Source: Dreissena polymorpha
Taxonomy: Eukaryota; Mollusca; Bivalvia; Myida; Dreissenidae
Assembly: GCF_020536995.1 (NCBI RefSeq)
Contig: NC_068359.1
Coordinates: 62,840,032 to 62,904,031, forward strand
Reading direction: 5' to 3'
DNA length: 64,000 bases
The translations under genes were made by a program, and so were the position numbers. The notes beneath the pieces are model-generated. The model saw only the letters and a program-made list of their open reading frames with translations. It was not told the DNA's origin and made no database searches. Positions 1 through 11,039 of this stretch are shown here, in pieces. Each line of letters starts with the position of its first letter. Positions within the stretch are counted from its first letter, which is position 1.

Positions 1-167
1 TTTTAACAGGCAATTCCATTTTGAATTGATTCAACAAACACAAACAAAATCGGCTACAATAAAAATAGACACCCTTCTAAATACGAAACGAACTGATGTA
101 CGCCCTTTCCTGAATAATTGCGTTGAAAATCATTCGAGTTTTAAATCACAATTAATAAAAGACTTAC

Positions 168-215
168 GGACAGCAAGATACGCATCATTCTCTGCCAATT
201 CAGTGTTGCCTGAAG
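168..215 (-). CDS. Ig-LDLa gene probable exon 6: linker
   Basis: A 48-nt stretch between a good acceptor (CGATATTTTTCAG) and a perfect donor (GTAAGT) reads SGNTELAENDAYLAV in phase 1 to phase 1, matching the end of the LDLa exon. It has no domain of its own and could be a linker. The phase match and strong sites support it, but the short length means chance cannot be excluded. Confidence 0.4.
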
Positions 216-3200
216 CTGAAAAATATCGATCCTCTTGTCAAAATCCAGAAATTGCGGCAGGTCCAAACTATGGCGTTTCACATAACAAGAATCACGTCAA
301 AAGTAATGGACTTGCGGTCCTTCGTATTGTGTCATTGGACGCCATGTGAGATTTCTGTGTTACATAGTAAACTTAAACTATGTCTGACAATCGAAATGTG
401 TTCTTTACCCCTCGAAACCTCGGTATAGACAACACAATCATCTAATCTGAGTGGATAGTTACATAGTTATGATCATTAATAGGTTTTGATGGCCATCTTG
501 GCGGCCATTTTGGGCGCTATGTTGGATTTGTGTGTAATAAAGTAAACTTAAACAATGTCTGATAATGTTTATGTGTTCTTTGCCCCTTGAAACCTAATTA
601 TATCCATCAAAATAATCAAATTTGAGTGGATATTTACATAGTTATGATCATTAATAGGTTTTGCGGCCTTCATTGCGGTCATTTTAGACGCCATGTTGAA
701 TTTGTGTGTACTATTGTTAACTCAAACAATGTCTGATGATCTTTGTGTGTTCTTTGCCCCTTGAAACGTATGTATAGACACCAAATCCATTAAAGTTGAG
801 TGAGTAGTGGATAGTTACATAGTTATTATCATTAATAGGATTTGGTGGGTATCTTGGCGGCCATTTTGGACGCCACTTTGGATTTGGGTGAAATATAATA
901 AACTTATACTATGTATGATGATCCAAACGTGTTCTTTGCCCCTTGAAACCCATACATAGCCATCAAAATAATCAAGTTTGAGTGGATATTAACAAAGTTA
1001 TGATCATTTATAGGTTTTGGCGGCCATCTTGGCGGCCATTTTCGACGCCATGTTGGATTTGTGAGTACTATTGTACACTTAAACAATGTCTGATGATCTT
1101 TATGTGTTTGTTGCCCCTTGAAACTTAAGAATAGACACCAAATTCATCAAATTTGATTGAATAGTTACATAGTTGTGATCATTAATAGGTATTGGCGGCC
1201 ATCTTGGCGGCCATCTTGAAAAAACAACTTTCCGGAGGTCCGATTGTGGTAAACTTTTAATATGTTTTAAAGAAGCTTCTACCCTACCAGGTTCAGTTCA
1301 AATACCTTTTGTATAATTTCTGGTAGTTGAAGGTATTTTTTTTTCTTTCATATATTGACCCTACTATTTTGGAGGCTCGCTAGTTTTTAGGAACTTTTCT
1401 TGCAATCTCATTAATATTCATAGATATGGAAATGTACTAATTTGCATATTTAAGGGAAGATCATACTAGGTAATAATCATAATCTTCATTTTAACACCAA
1501 ACTTTTTTTCTTGAACTAATTTTGAAGAAATATTTGAGAATTATACTAGCTAAACTAGCTATTTAGTCAAAGCCTGACGGTTGCCATAGAAACAGCTCAA
1601 TAATAACTTATAGCTGCCCAACTGAGATGGTTATCACTCATTTTGTTTCTTTATATTGAGAATACAATCAAGTAAAATAGGTGTTGTTTTGACCCCTGAG
1701 TGGTACACCCTAACCCATCTGGCTGATAGACTATAACCAAATGTTGACGCAATAAAGACACACACAATCATAACACAACCAGACCAATGTGTGCCTCCGT
1801 ATCAAACTCATTAAAGTAAACACTATATTTAGTAATTATTTCACAAAGTTGGTTGATAACTTTTCTTTATTATTGCCCATGCACAATATTTCAAAGTTAA
1901 GGTCAAACGTAATAAAGAAATTGACATGTGAACATGAACTGTTAACGATAGTTTATACATGTACCTCTAACAAGCAATGTATTTGTTTTGTTAGCTTTTG
2001 CTATAAATATATACTATAAAGGAACACTATTTATAAGAAATATTTAGTATAGGATCAAAATGAGTCCCTTGACTGACAACATCAATATGATAGCAGTTTA
2101 AGTCAATGCAATGACAATTCTACAAATAAATATGGATTTACTATAGCTTTACCTTTTATATACATGTAACATTATAAGATGGCAGTTCGCTTTGTGCTGT
2201 GAGTGTGTATTAGTGTACTCCAATGTCGTCATTTTCATTCTTTAGAGGTTGTAAGCAGTAGAGCTAATTTGTATAATGGCAATTAAATGTATTTGTTATC
2301 TATTCATTTGACCATTTTATGAAGATACATTGCTTCCATAATAATTTTATATATAATTTTCTATATGGACCATATTCATTTGTACACTTAATTTTAATAC
2401 TGATTCCCGTATCGTTTAAGTAGATCTGCGACACTTAAGGCACTAGTATACTTAAATATGTGTTTAATATTGGATTATCGCTTCCCGTTTTGGCTTTGAT
2501 CCCGGCTGTAATCATTTTATGTTTAAACGTGTAGTTTTGTCATAAAATGGTGGATAGAAATAGGAATTTCTTTCCTTTAAAGTTTTTGAAGTTAATTCAG
2601 AGTTAGAAAGAGTGGAAGAGGGAGAGAAAAGGAAAAAGAGAGAGAAAGAGAAAGAGAGAGAGGGCGAAAGAAAGAGTGAGGGCGAGAGAGAGAGAGAAAG
2701 AAAGAGAGGGAGAGAGAGAGGGAAAAAGAGAGAGACAGAGAGAGAGGGATAGAGAGAAAGGAAGAGAGAGAGAGAGGGGGAGGGGAGAAAACTATACTAA
2801 ATCTCGCGATTCAATTTGTGTCGTGTTTTACCGTGAACATCAACTTGCGGTCAATTAACGAATCAAATCACTTTTTGCAAGTTTCTTTTGCGTCGAACAA
2901 GTGGAGTGTTTGCAAAAAATGTCAGGTCGTTTTCGGAAAACGTCAAACCTTTGCCTGGACATTAATGAACGAGTACCTGAGTCTAAGCAGTTGAACTCAT
3001 CCTTCCCATCCTCACAATTGTTACTTCCGTCACAGAGCTGCGTCTGAACAATACACGTGCCGTCCGTGCACGATACCTCGCACTGTTTGGATCCAAGTTG
3101 AGGATCTGTTAACATAGTAGTGAAGATAACTTTTAAAGAAGAATACCACATGCTACAGTCATGTATGCCTAATGGGACCTACTGTGTGATTAGCGGAAGT

Positions 3201-6200
3201 TATTGATTCTTTTATTTATTTTGTACGATAAAATTGAACCAATGCCTTATTTTACCCAATCGTATTCAATAATCCAAGACTCGATAATGCAAATCTTTAT
3301 TAAAGTACCGTTGTGTTTTGATTTTTTATGCGCTAAGTGTGAGTGATTGTAATCTTCCAATCATTAAAATTGTTAAATGTACACAAATAAAACGATACAA
3401 CATTATGTTGTTCTTTTTGTTTGTGAATTAATGGATTCTTTTTTATATAGAGTCATGTTAGATGGAAACAATATGTAAATTCTGCTCTGTATGACTCTGC
3501 AAGTAGATTAACTAATGGTCGCTATAACGGCGAATTGCGTTTGTCTCAATGGCTAATTGATTTGTAACACATAATTGACTTCTAAATTTAAAAGAAATTA
3601 CAAACCACTGAAAACAACCTTCCATAATTACAAAAAAATGGCAATGTTCTCAATAGCAATTCTTTATGGGAACGCTGTGAAATGCACCAGGCCAGCATGC
3701 CGATTGTATAAGATGATCGATAATTTAAAATTCTGAAAGAACCTTCACCGGATGTTGTGTATACTGTTACATATCAAATTTCATCGTGAAAAAAAATATA
3801 AGAAATGTTATAAGTTTTGGGTATCAAGAGAAAAGCGTTTAATACACAGTCGAAAATCATATAAAACAACACTCATTTATAAAAACTACAGAGATAAAAA
3901 TGTACGACACAAGGGAAAAATGGACTCAATGGCGAGTTACACTCGTTATCGTCGATTGATCTTCAGAACCTATTTTACTACTTCATTTTGGGTATGTCTA
4001 CGGCTTCACCAAAATATATATCTTCCAAAGTAATCAACTGTGCGCGTCATTTAAAAACAGCTTAGTGTAAAGGACTTTTAATTGTTCGTTTTTTTTTGTT
4101 ATGTTATGATGTACGTATGAGAAATCATCACAGCCTTCTAAGAAATTACTTCATCATAAAATATTAGTTAGTCCACTTTTAGGATTTTCAATGAAACACG
4201 TGTGTACACCGGGAAACATTTCTAGAGAGACTACAAAACAAAATGTGATAATCTTGATGAAGGTTGTCGGAATGTTGAAATTTACAATATCTGGGTCAGG
4301 TTAGAAAATTTCTAGACTCGAGAGCGTTTCAATAAGCCTGGGGCTTTCGATGCAATCGAGCTAAAATAAATAGGTTTAAACTAAGTTAGAAAATGGGTCA
4401 TGTGTGTCCACAAAATAGGTAACTCCAAAATTGTTATCACTGTAAAGGCCACATTTATGGGTTTAATTTTGAAGATACTTGGTATGAAGATGTATATTAA
4501 CAGTATCGAGGCCATGTTTGAATCTTGGACAAGTTGTCTCAAAATTTTGTCACAATGTCAGGTTGTCGACAATTGCTGTGTCTTAAGCTGAGATGAGCGT
4601 TTCAGACCCATCATGGTCCTCTTATTTATATTTACTGTCGTTTTGCCGAAAGATAATTGGTGTGTTTCAGTTTTGCTTTAGCCAATTAAAATTTGTGCAA
4701 AAAAAATAGTAATAATGCTTGAGATGAATGAGTCTTTTAAGATGATGTGCTCTTGAACGTGTGTTTTGTGGAATTAATAATGGAATAACTGTAATTCGGC
4801 ACGCTTTAACTGGCGGGGAGCCGTTCAGTACCTTATAATGGTAATGGCGATCTACCTGCAAGGCAGATTATGTAGGGTTTTATTGTGCAGAAGGGTATAC
4901 TGTTCCTTAACTTTGGCTAGGGAAATTATTAATGATTTCCTTAAACCAGCCCTTTACAAAAGATGGTACTAATTGATAATTGAGAATATATTTACTTTTG
5001 GAAACTTGGGAGAAGTCGTGCAACTGAAATAGTTCTCGACTTCACCCCGCACAAGCACTAAACTACAATAAATGTGCACTTGAGTACATTTGTGTGCAAC
5101 CATAAGTTGATGCCTACCAAAGACAAGAGAAAAGTAACGTTGCTGGCTGCGCCCATTTATCAACCCCTTACAGTAGTAGACACCCGCGTCGGCCTCAATC
5201 ATGTCTTGCACGTTAAGGATGGCGTTCCTGTCGAACGTTGTTCTGACGCTGTATATCCTAAAATAAAGGGGACTTATTGATTGATCGCCAAAGTTTTTCT
5301 GGCACTGAGTAGTGTGTATGCATATATTAAAGTACCGTTAATATGAGTACATTTATTGACTTATATTATTCATGTTTATTGCATACAGTAATATCCCCAA
5401 TATACTACCATTGTGTTGTTCTTGATCAAAGACATTTTCGTGTAATTTATGCACATATATTTCACAACAGTCAGTTTAATGTTGACGAGCAATACTATCC
5501 TTATAATTACAAAGTATAAATTGTATTGACTGTCAATGTAGACCGGTATTAAAGACCAATGATGCCAATGTTATGCATGCGTATAAACTAAAAGGTCAAC
5601 TGCTGATATGAAGTTACAATTCCAACTCGACATTTACTTTTTCGATGCTTATGGTGCGCTTTACTTAATTATGAATTTTATATCATATGATATGATTGAG
5701 GATAGTCAATATTCCAAAACTACTTTGAAAACGCGCGATTAAACAATGCGGCATGTATGAGTGTACAACGACGATCAATTCAATGAATCGGATGATAGTT
5801 TTATCCAGATATATGGATCTGATTTATGCGTATAATGTAGCACAACCTCTTGGAAGCAAGCGTCGAAATCCGGTTTTCATTTCTGTAGAACTGCAATGTA
5901 GGCGAGTCCCCAGGTCCAGTACAATAGGCTCTACAATACACCTGAAATATCGACAAATGAAACGGCTGTACCCAATGAAATATACATTGCAGCACAATGA
6001 ACTATCTTCAAATGAAAAGGCTGTACCCAATAAAGAATACATTGCAGCACAATGAACTATCGACAATTGAAGAGGCTGTGCCCGTTTATATAGACATTGC
6101 AGCACAATCAACTTACGTCAATTGAAAAGTCTGTGCCCAATAAAAAAGATTTTGCAGTATAATAAGATATCGAAAAAGGAGAAGGTTGTACTCAATGCAA

Positions 6201-9200
6201 TAGGCTTTAGAGTGCACTTAAATATAGACGAACGACAAGGCATTTTCATTTCAAATTAAAGGATTGTATTTTCAGTACACCTATACTATCGACAAAAACA
6301 GCGTGGTGAATCCAAAGCAATATGGCACTGAACACCTGAAATATCGATAAGTAAAAGAACTGTCCCTAGTGCTATAGGCATAAAAGTATACTTCGGATAT
6401 CGGTATATAATATGACGGTAATACAATATATAATATAATACATAAAGCTGTGAACGAGCATTGTTGGCAAAGAAATACGAGTACTCATTAGCATAGGCAT
6501 TGCCATACCGTCCTGTATAAGCAACCTGTTAGAGTCAAACGCTCGTAGCTCATATGTAGCCATATCGTCCTATTTTTGCTACCTGATTGAGTCGAACACT
6601 CGTAGCTCGTATATAGCCATATCGTCCTGTATTTGCTTCGTGTTTGAGTGAATTACTCGTACCTCGTGTGAAGCCATATCTTCCTGTATTTGCTACCTGT
6701 TTGAGTCAAACACTCGTGCCACGAATGTAGCCATATCTTCATGTACTTGCTTCCTGTTTGAGTCAATCACTTGTAGCTCGTATATAGCCATATCTTCCTG
6801 TATAAATTTGCTATCTGTTTGAGTCAATCACTTGTAGCTCGTATATAGCCATATCTTCCTGTATAAATTTGATATCTGTTTGAGTCAAACACTCGTAGCT
6901 CGTATGTTGCCATATCTTCCTGTGTTTGCTGTCTGTTTTAGTCAAAGACTCAAAGCTTGTTTGAAGCAGACGTCATTCTCTAAATGGCAGAGCCAACACC
7001 TCGTTCCTAAAATAAAGACGCCGTCCGCCTTTTCTAATCTGGTTCAGCCGACTTCCGGTATATCATGCTGGTTGAGAAGACAACTCTTTGCCTGCACGTA
7101 GTCCTCATCTTGAATTTCCATAATAATTCAGTGACTCTCATGGAACCCTCATACGGAACTTTAACTTCATTAAGTAGCCAACCTCTCGCGACTCGTACGC
7201 AATTTCCGTCCGATATTTCCTATCTATTCCAACCACTTATTCCTCGTACGCAGTCCCTTTCGACATATCTTACCTGATTAAGCCGACCGCTAGTGGCTCG
7301 TACGAAGCCCCCGTCAGGTATCTCCAGTCCTTGAAAAGTCACGGTAAGTGTGCAGTTAGCCGCAGGCTTGTCGGTGAGACCTGACGCTAAGAGATAAAAG
7401 GCGAGCATATATAAGCCTTGCAAACGACATAACGCAGATGTAGTTGATATAATAGTACCGGGGTGCAGAATAAACGGGGTTTCCCGGGTTTTGCACACGG
7501 GCTGAACAGAATGTTAACACGCCGTTAAGAACTTTATTTTGCAAATGTCTCAAGTTATTGAAATACATTTGCAAAAGAACTTTAGTGCATACAAGACAGT
7601 TTGTATTGCAGTTTGTGTCATATCTTATATAGGTATAAGAATAAAGCATTGAATACGTCTGAAATCGTTGACAAAATGTCACGCTGCGTGAATCCTAAAC
7701 GCGTATAATGAATGCAGCAGATACCGAACTTTTGAACTAGTACACAGGCTCATAAAATAAAGTAATTCTTTTGTATTTCAAATTGTCACAAGCAACAAAA
7801 AAATCTGTCTTTTATGCACTAGTATTAATTCTTAAGAAAATTTGTTCTAAAAAGTAATTTTAAAAAAGCACCACTCACCGGCATGTATACATCCATTAAC
7901 GTTTCATGGGAAACCCCACAAAGTCACGTGATCCTGCATCATGATTAAATGTTTGTTTTAAGCGATTTATTAAGCGATGCCCTCTTTCTCGCATAGCTGG
8001 CGAGATAAACTCGAACCGAGTATATAACTTTGTATACATACTCTGTGTTTAAACTTTAAACTTTACAATGAATGCCAAATTGTACGGCATATATACGTCC
8101 ACCTTAATGAAAACTGTTGTGATGCATTTATTGAAGGAAATTTGACGAATTTGGTGGACACTCGATATTAGTTCTCGAGTGATTATAGAACATAATATTT
8201 CACGAGTGAAGTAGCAAATATATGAAAAAATATATGATCTCGAATGACTAAAATCAATATTCAATCAAGTACAACACATTTTCATTTTATTTGAATGCTT
8301 ACCAATAATATTTTTTTATTATATATATTATATATATTATTATATATTATTTAAATAATTGACCTAGTAACGTTATGAACACGACGTCGTTTTACAGAAT
8401 AAAAGAAAACATTATCAATAATTTCCCCTGTTAAAGCGGGTATATACGATTTTTATATGTGCTGAATTGTAAAATATTGATAAAAATATGTTATAATAAC
8501 ACACAATATGCAAGAAAAATGATACATTTAAGACGAATTTCATAAAATACAGCAAATACAAATTAGCGTCCCGAGCCGATTGTGACGAAGATAATTCGTA
8601 ATTATTTTCCTACAATAACCGATGCATTCGTCTTTTTAGTAAGTGTTCGTGTGTCGTATGAATCGATATCGCTGCAGGAATTTCAAATGAACCGTTAAAC
8701 TAAATTTAGATTCACATCGTACATGCATGATATACATGCTGGCGAATTCGGCTGTACAGCCTTTTTCGATTTCAGAATTAAATATCTGGCTTATTTAGTA
8801 TTTTTCGACACATGTTCTTCTTAACTTTTATTTTAGTTTATATTGAAATATATGTATAATAAGTTTTTACACATTTTATATTAATAAATAAATATTTGAC
8901 AAGATCGTATATACCCGCTTTTCACGCTTTGGTAAATTGACAAAATTGAAAAAAGTTGTTTCAGATTCGCAAATTTTCGTTTTAGTTATGATATTTGTTA
9001 GGAAACAGTAATACTGAACATTTACCATGGTCTAATATAGCCATTATATGCATCTTTTGACGATTTAAAAACCTAAAAATTATAAAGCGTTGCAACGCGA
9101 AACGATTGAATAATTTGGAGAGTTCTGTTTTTGTCGTTAAATTTTGTGAAACTACGAAGATTGCTTATATAAGGTATAAAATACTTCAAGTATATGTATT

Positions 9201-9878
9201 CGGCGGAATAGCTCAGTAGGCTAAAGCGTTTTTACTTCAGGACTCTGGCAGGACTCCAGGGGTCACTGGTTCGAAACCTGGTCCGGGCAATGTTCTTTTC
9301 CTTTTTTTAATTTTATTCTTGATTTTTTACTGGAGCTTTTACGATCCAATGTTTACATTTATCGATATAAAGCATTTAATGAATATGTTAAAAAATGCCA
9401 AAATCTGTGAAAAGGCCCCTTTAATATTCAAGCTGAGATTCTGTGAATTATCAGTTTTAATTCACTGATATTTCTCTATAAACCAGCGAACCGCATACAA
9501 TAACTTGTTCTAATGTGTGACCTGTGTATGTATCTTGTGTATAATTTACGATAAAAAACTGCTTAAATAGAAAATTGTGATTTCATCAAAACTATACAAA
9601 TGAGAATAATAGTATGCTTACGTTTAAAGCCGAGTGGTAACATAATGTGAATGTGATATTTGAGTTAATAGATAAAGAACAAACTTCATATTTTGGCTTC
9701 AAGCCGTTCACAATCGAACATCCGTTGCTATAAAAGTTCGTCACAAAAGGCCCCCTAAGTTGATTGCTCTGTATTTTATAAATGTTAAATGATAATGTAT
9801 TGTTTTTAATAATCAGAATATTCAACAAATCGTACCGTAATAAACAACGAAGAGAAAAAATCCCAATGATCTATGCAT
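168..9878 (-). CDS. Ig-like + LDL-receptor class A domain protein (multi-exon, 3' end off window)
   Basis: Six exons were joined by eye from splice consensus and intron phase: 9,836-9,878, 7,274-7,386, 5,847-5,941, 5,118-5,257, 2,977-3,105 and, less surely, 168-215. Phases agree at every junction (1, 0, 2, 1, 1). The product starts with a signal peptide (MHRSLGFFLFVVYY), then a V-type Ig domain (B strand VYCRAYC, F strand DAGVYYCKG), then one six-cysteine LDLa module with the calcium-binding motif CDGSNNCEDGKDE. No stop codon is reached, so more domains or a membrane anchor probably lie beyond position 1. Such proteins usually act at the cell surface or outside the cell in adhesion or recognition; that role is inferred from domains only. 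The C-strand Trp usual in Ig domains is not visible (LQFYRN instead). Extra exons inside the large introns cannot be excluded. Confidence 0.72.
345..1225. repeat. Tandem repeat, about 177-bp unit, about 5 copies
   Basis: The block containing TTAATAGGTTTTG recurs at about 476, 651, 832, 1,007 and 1,182 (spacing 175-181 bp). Each unit carries the GC-rich piece CTTGGCGGCCATTTTGG, a TCTGATGAT segment and a CCCCTTGAAAC segment. Units differ by point changes and small indels, so the array is not recent. It would lie in an intron of the Ig-LDLa gene. Confidence 0.85.
1230..2600. other. Non-coding stretch, nothing recognised
   Basis: AT-rich sequence with no ORF showing a domain, no tandem structure and no clear transposon ends. 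It would be intronic to the Ig-LDLa gene. Confidence 0.5.
2604..2795. repeat. GA-rich microsatellite
   Basis: About 190 bp of nearly pure purine on the plus strand, mostly (GA)n with GGGA and AAAG interruptions. Any apparent ORF here is low-complexity Arg/Glu with no gene support. It ends about 180 bp downstream, in the minus-strand sense, of the LDLa exon. Confidence 0.95.
2977..3105 (-). CDS. Ig-LDLa gene exon 5: LDL-receptor class A module
   Basis: This 129-nt exon has phase 1 at both ends, the symmetrical type used in exon shuffling. It encodes 42 full codons with six cysteines in LDLa spacing and the calcium-ligand motif CDGSNNCEDGKDE. The acceptor is TTAACAG and the donor CAG/GTACTC. 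LDLa modules bind calcium and mediate ligand or receptor contacts in extracellular proteins. Confidence 0.85.
3106..5117. other. Intron between Ig and LDLa exons
   Basis: About 2 kb with no recognisable domain, repeat array or transposon end; predicted ORFs here lack coding character. Confidence 0.5.
5118..5257 (-). CDS. Ig-LDLa gene exon 4: Ig D-G strands
   Basis: This 140-nt exon lies between the acceptor CTTTATTTTAG and the donor GTAGGC, phase 2 to phase 1. It reads through RTTFDRNAILNVQDM and EADAGVYYCKG, the classic E-F strand signature D-x-G/A-x-Y-x-C of an Ig V-set domain, and ends with a G-strand-like FSLVF. It is the best single piece of evidence for the Ig domain. Confidence 0.8.
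5847..5941 (-). CDS. Ig-LDLa gene exon 3: Ig B and C strands
   Basis: The acceptor is ATATTTCAG; the exon is 95 nt, phase 0 to phase 2, and encodes 31 codons with VYCRAYC (candidate B-strand cysteine) and LQFYRNENRIS (C strand, Phe in place of the usual Trp). The donor GTTGTG is weak, but its phase fits exon 4 exactly and the joined reading gives a continuous Ig fold. Confidence 0.62.
5942..6400. repeat. Repeats of about 55 bp starting at the exon 3 acceptor
   Basis: Blocks containing ATTGCAGCACAATGAACTAT recur at about 5,986, 6,041 and 6,096 (55-bp steps), then decay. Pieces like CACCTGAAATATCGA, which contains the acceptor of exon 3 in reverse complement, recur near 5,940 and 6,335. The first unit abuts exon 3. 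The repeats fill the half of intron 2 closest to exon 3. Confidence 0.7.
6520..6962. repeat. 57-61 bp minisatellite resembling the exon 2 donor edge
   Basis: Seven to eight units, each with CCTGTTTGAGTCAAACACTC followed by GTAGCTCGTATGTAGCCATA. Read on the minus strand each unit looks like the 3' part of exon 2 ending in CAG/GT. Identity to the true exon edge at 7,274-7,310 is roughly 60 percent by eye. Stops in the exon frame show the units are not extra coding exons. Confidence 0.7.
7020..7273. repeat. Degenerate further units of the exon-edge repeat
   Basis: Two or three worn copies (for example around CTCGCGACTCGTACGCA and TTCCTCGTACGCAGTCC) bridge the minisatellite and exon 2. They share CTCGTACG with the exon edge but differ in spacing. 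Confidence 0.5.
7274..7386 (-). CDS. Ig-LDLa gene exon 2: N-terminal segment
   Basis: The acceptor is TTTTATCTCTTAG and the donor is CAG/GTAAGA, a near-perfect match. It is 113 nt long, phase 1 to phase 0, and encodes 37 full codons including the stretch ANCTLTVTFQGLEIPDGGF. It supplies the first strands before the Ig core. The 3' edge of this exon, including the donor, resembles the repeat unit tandemly multiplied in the adjacent intron. Confidence 0.65.
7440..7690. repeat. Dispersed repeat, pair of 54,480-54,728
   Basis: The reverse complement of this stretch aligns by eye over about 230 bp with 54,480-54,728, including AAATAAAGTTCTTAACGG and CAATAACTTGAGA. The two copies are in opposite orientation and roughly two-thirds identical, so this is an old interspersed element of unknown class. 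Confidence 0.65.
8434..8922. mobile_element. TTAA-flanked MITE with TIR AGCGGGTATATACGAT
   Basis: The left end TTAAAGCGGGTATATACGAT near 8,433 and the right end ATCGTATATACCCGCT near 8,903-8,918 form an inverted repeat. The inside is non-coding. A related inner segment (CATGCATGTACGATGTGAA) occurs inverted at about 31,133-31,152. TTAA target sites are typical of piggyBac-type transposition; family assignment is inference. Confidence 0.65.
8917..9423. mobile_element. tRNA-core MITE, copy 1
   Basis: It shares left-half sequence (GGTAAATTGACAAAATT, AAGCGTTGCAACGCGAAACG) and the right end (AATCTGTGAAAAGGCCCCTT, then TTAA) with the copies at 10.6 and 42.0 kb. The usual left end AGGGACCTTTTCAC is missing its first bases, where it runs into the neighbouring MITE at 8,918. 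A tRNA-like segment lies at 9,206-9,290. Confidence 0.75.
9206..9290 (+). other. tRNA-like Pol III promoter segment inside MITE
   Basis: The A box TAGCTCAGTAGG and the B box GGTTCGAAACC lie at roughly tRNA spacing, followed by a T run. The cloverleaf is poor and the segment is embedded in a transposable element, so it is a tRNA-derived relic rather than a tRNA gene. Confidence 0.65.
9836..9878 (-). CDS. Ig-LDLa gene exon 1: signal peptide
   Basis: ATG at 9,878 opens 14 codons with a long hydrophobic run (GFFLFVVYY) and ends in phase 1 before a GTACGA donor. The joined codon with exon 2 gives Ala, so the likely cleavage site is near VYYA/SG. The short exon with a phase 1 end is typical of signal-peptide exons. 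The donor is not the best consensus, which is the main doubt. Confidence 0.6.
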
Positions 9879-10284
9879 CTTGGCTGTTTTCTTTGTTCTG
9901 TGTTCAATCCAGTACCGCATCGCATTTATTTTCCTGGTAATTACCGATATTGAGTGTGTGTATTTGAGGATGGTGAAGTACGTAAAAGTGACATTTTCCG
10001 GTCTTGAAAACCCTATAATATAATTATTTACATTGTAAAGTTTTAATTTCCTTTGAAGAGCATTTGGTTGCAAGCAAAGCCCTAAAATATGTTTATACAT
10101 ATGCGTATATTTTGTTTGGCATATTAATAATGTTCTTAAACAGGAGTAAATGGATAAATTTTACTTAAAGTTGACAGAAAATAAAACATGAAAATAATAC
10201 GGACTGAAATAATGTCTAGTAATGTAACATTCCATTCAGTTACCCCTCAGAATTATCATACCAATTAAACAATACAAGAAAGTC

Positions 10285-10497
10285 CAACTCGTTCAGTGCT
10301 GGAACCGAATTTTGAAGGCCTTTGCAAACAGTTTGGATCCAGATGAGACGCCACAGAACGTGGCGTCTCATCAGGATCCAAACTATTTGCTATTCTAATT
10401 GTATTCTTTAAAAACATATCGAAGAAAATGCTTATTTTAGAAATTCAGCAGACGACATTTTATCAGACGACAAATTTCCCAGAATGCAAAGGGCTGA
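10285..10497 (-). mobile_element. Hairpin MITE, family B, copy 1
   Basis: Reverse-orientation copy of the element at 31,704-31,917. It holds the palindrome TGAGACGCCAC...GTGGCGTCTCA at its centre, flanked by GGATCCA / TGGATCC. The ends (CTCGTTCAGTGC and GCAAAGGGC) are worn versions of the TTAACCCTTT ends. Confidence 0.8.
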
Positions 10498-10621
10498 TAT
10501 CGGTACTAGAACGCCACATAAAAGTTGTAAAGTACAAACTATTTATTTACCAACGATTCATATATACTCTGCTTTAAATAACAACAAAATTTTCATGGTC
10601 ATCATTTTTCTCCTCGATTTT

Positions 10622-11038
10622 AAAGGGACCTTTTCACAGATTTTGGCACGTATTGAAGTTTGCCAAAAATTCTTTATATTGATAAATGTAAACAAAGGAT
10701 CTAAAAAGCTCAAGTAAAAAAAAAACAAGATGAAAATTCAAGAAAGAAAAAAAGAGTACCCTCATCTGGGCTAAAACCACTGACCCCTGGAGTAAAAGTT
10801 CGAAGATATATAACGACAACAACAGAACTCTCCAAGTTATTTAATCGTCCCACGTTGAACGCTTTATAATTTTCAGGTTTTTAAATCGTCGAAAGATGCA
10901 TATAATGGATATTTTAAAGCATGGTAAATGTTCAGTGTTTCCTCACAAATATCATGACTACAACGAAAGTTTGCGAATCTGAAGCAGTTGGTTTTTTTTA
11001 TTTTTGTCAGTTTAACAAAACGTGTAAAGGTCCCTTTA
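10622..11038 (-). mobile_element. tRNA-core MITE, copy 2 (inverted)
   Basis: The ends TTAAAGGGACCTTTTCACAG and GTGTAAAGGTCCCTTTAA are both present, with TTAA on each side. It is reversed relative to copy 1. The tRNA-like core is shortened, keeping only the part around CTCCAGGGGTCAGTGG on the minus strand. Confidence 0.8.
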
Positions 11039-11039
11039 A

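Noticed and set aside
26-349. 107-codon plus-strand ORF at the left edge
   Set aside because: No motif; the opposite strand holds a phase-compatible exon with strong splice sites.
2676-2858. Arg/Glu-rich ORF
   Set aside because: Translation of the GA microsatellite.
9206-9290. Functional tRNA gene
   Set aside because: A and B boxes are present but the stem pairing is poor and the segment is part of a MITE family.
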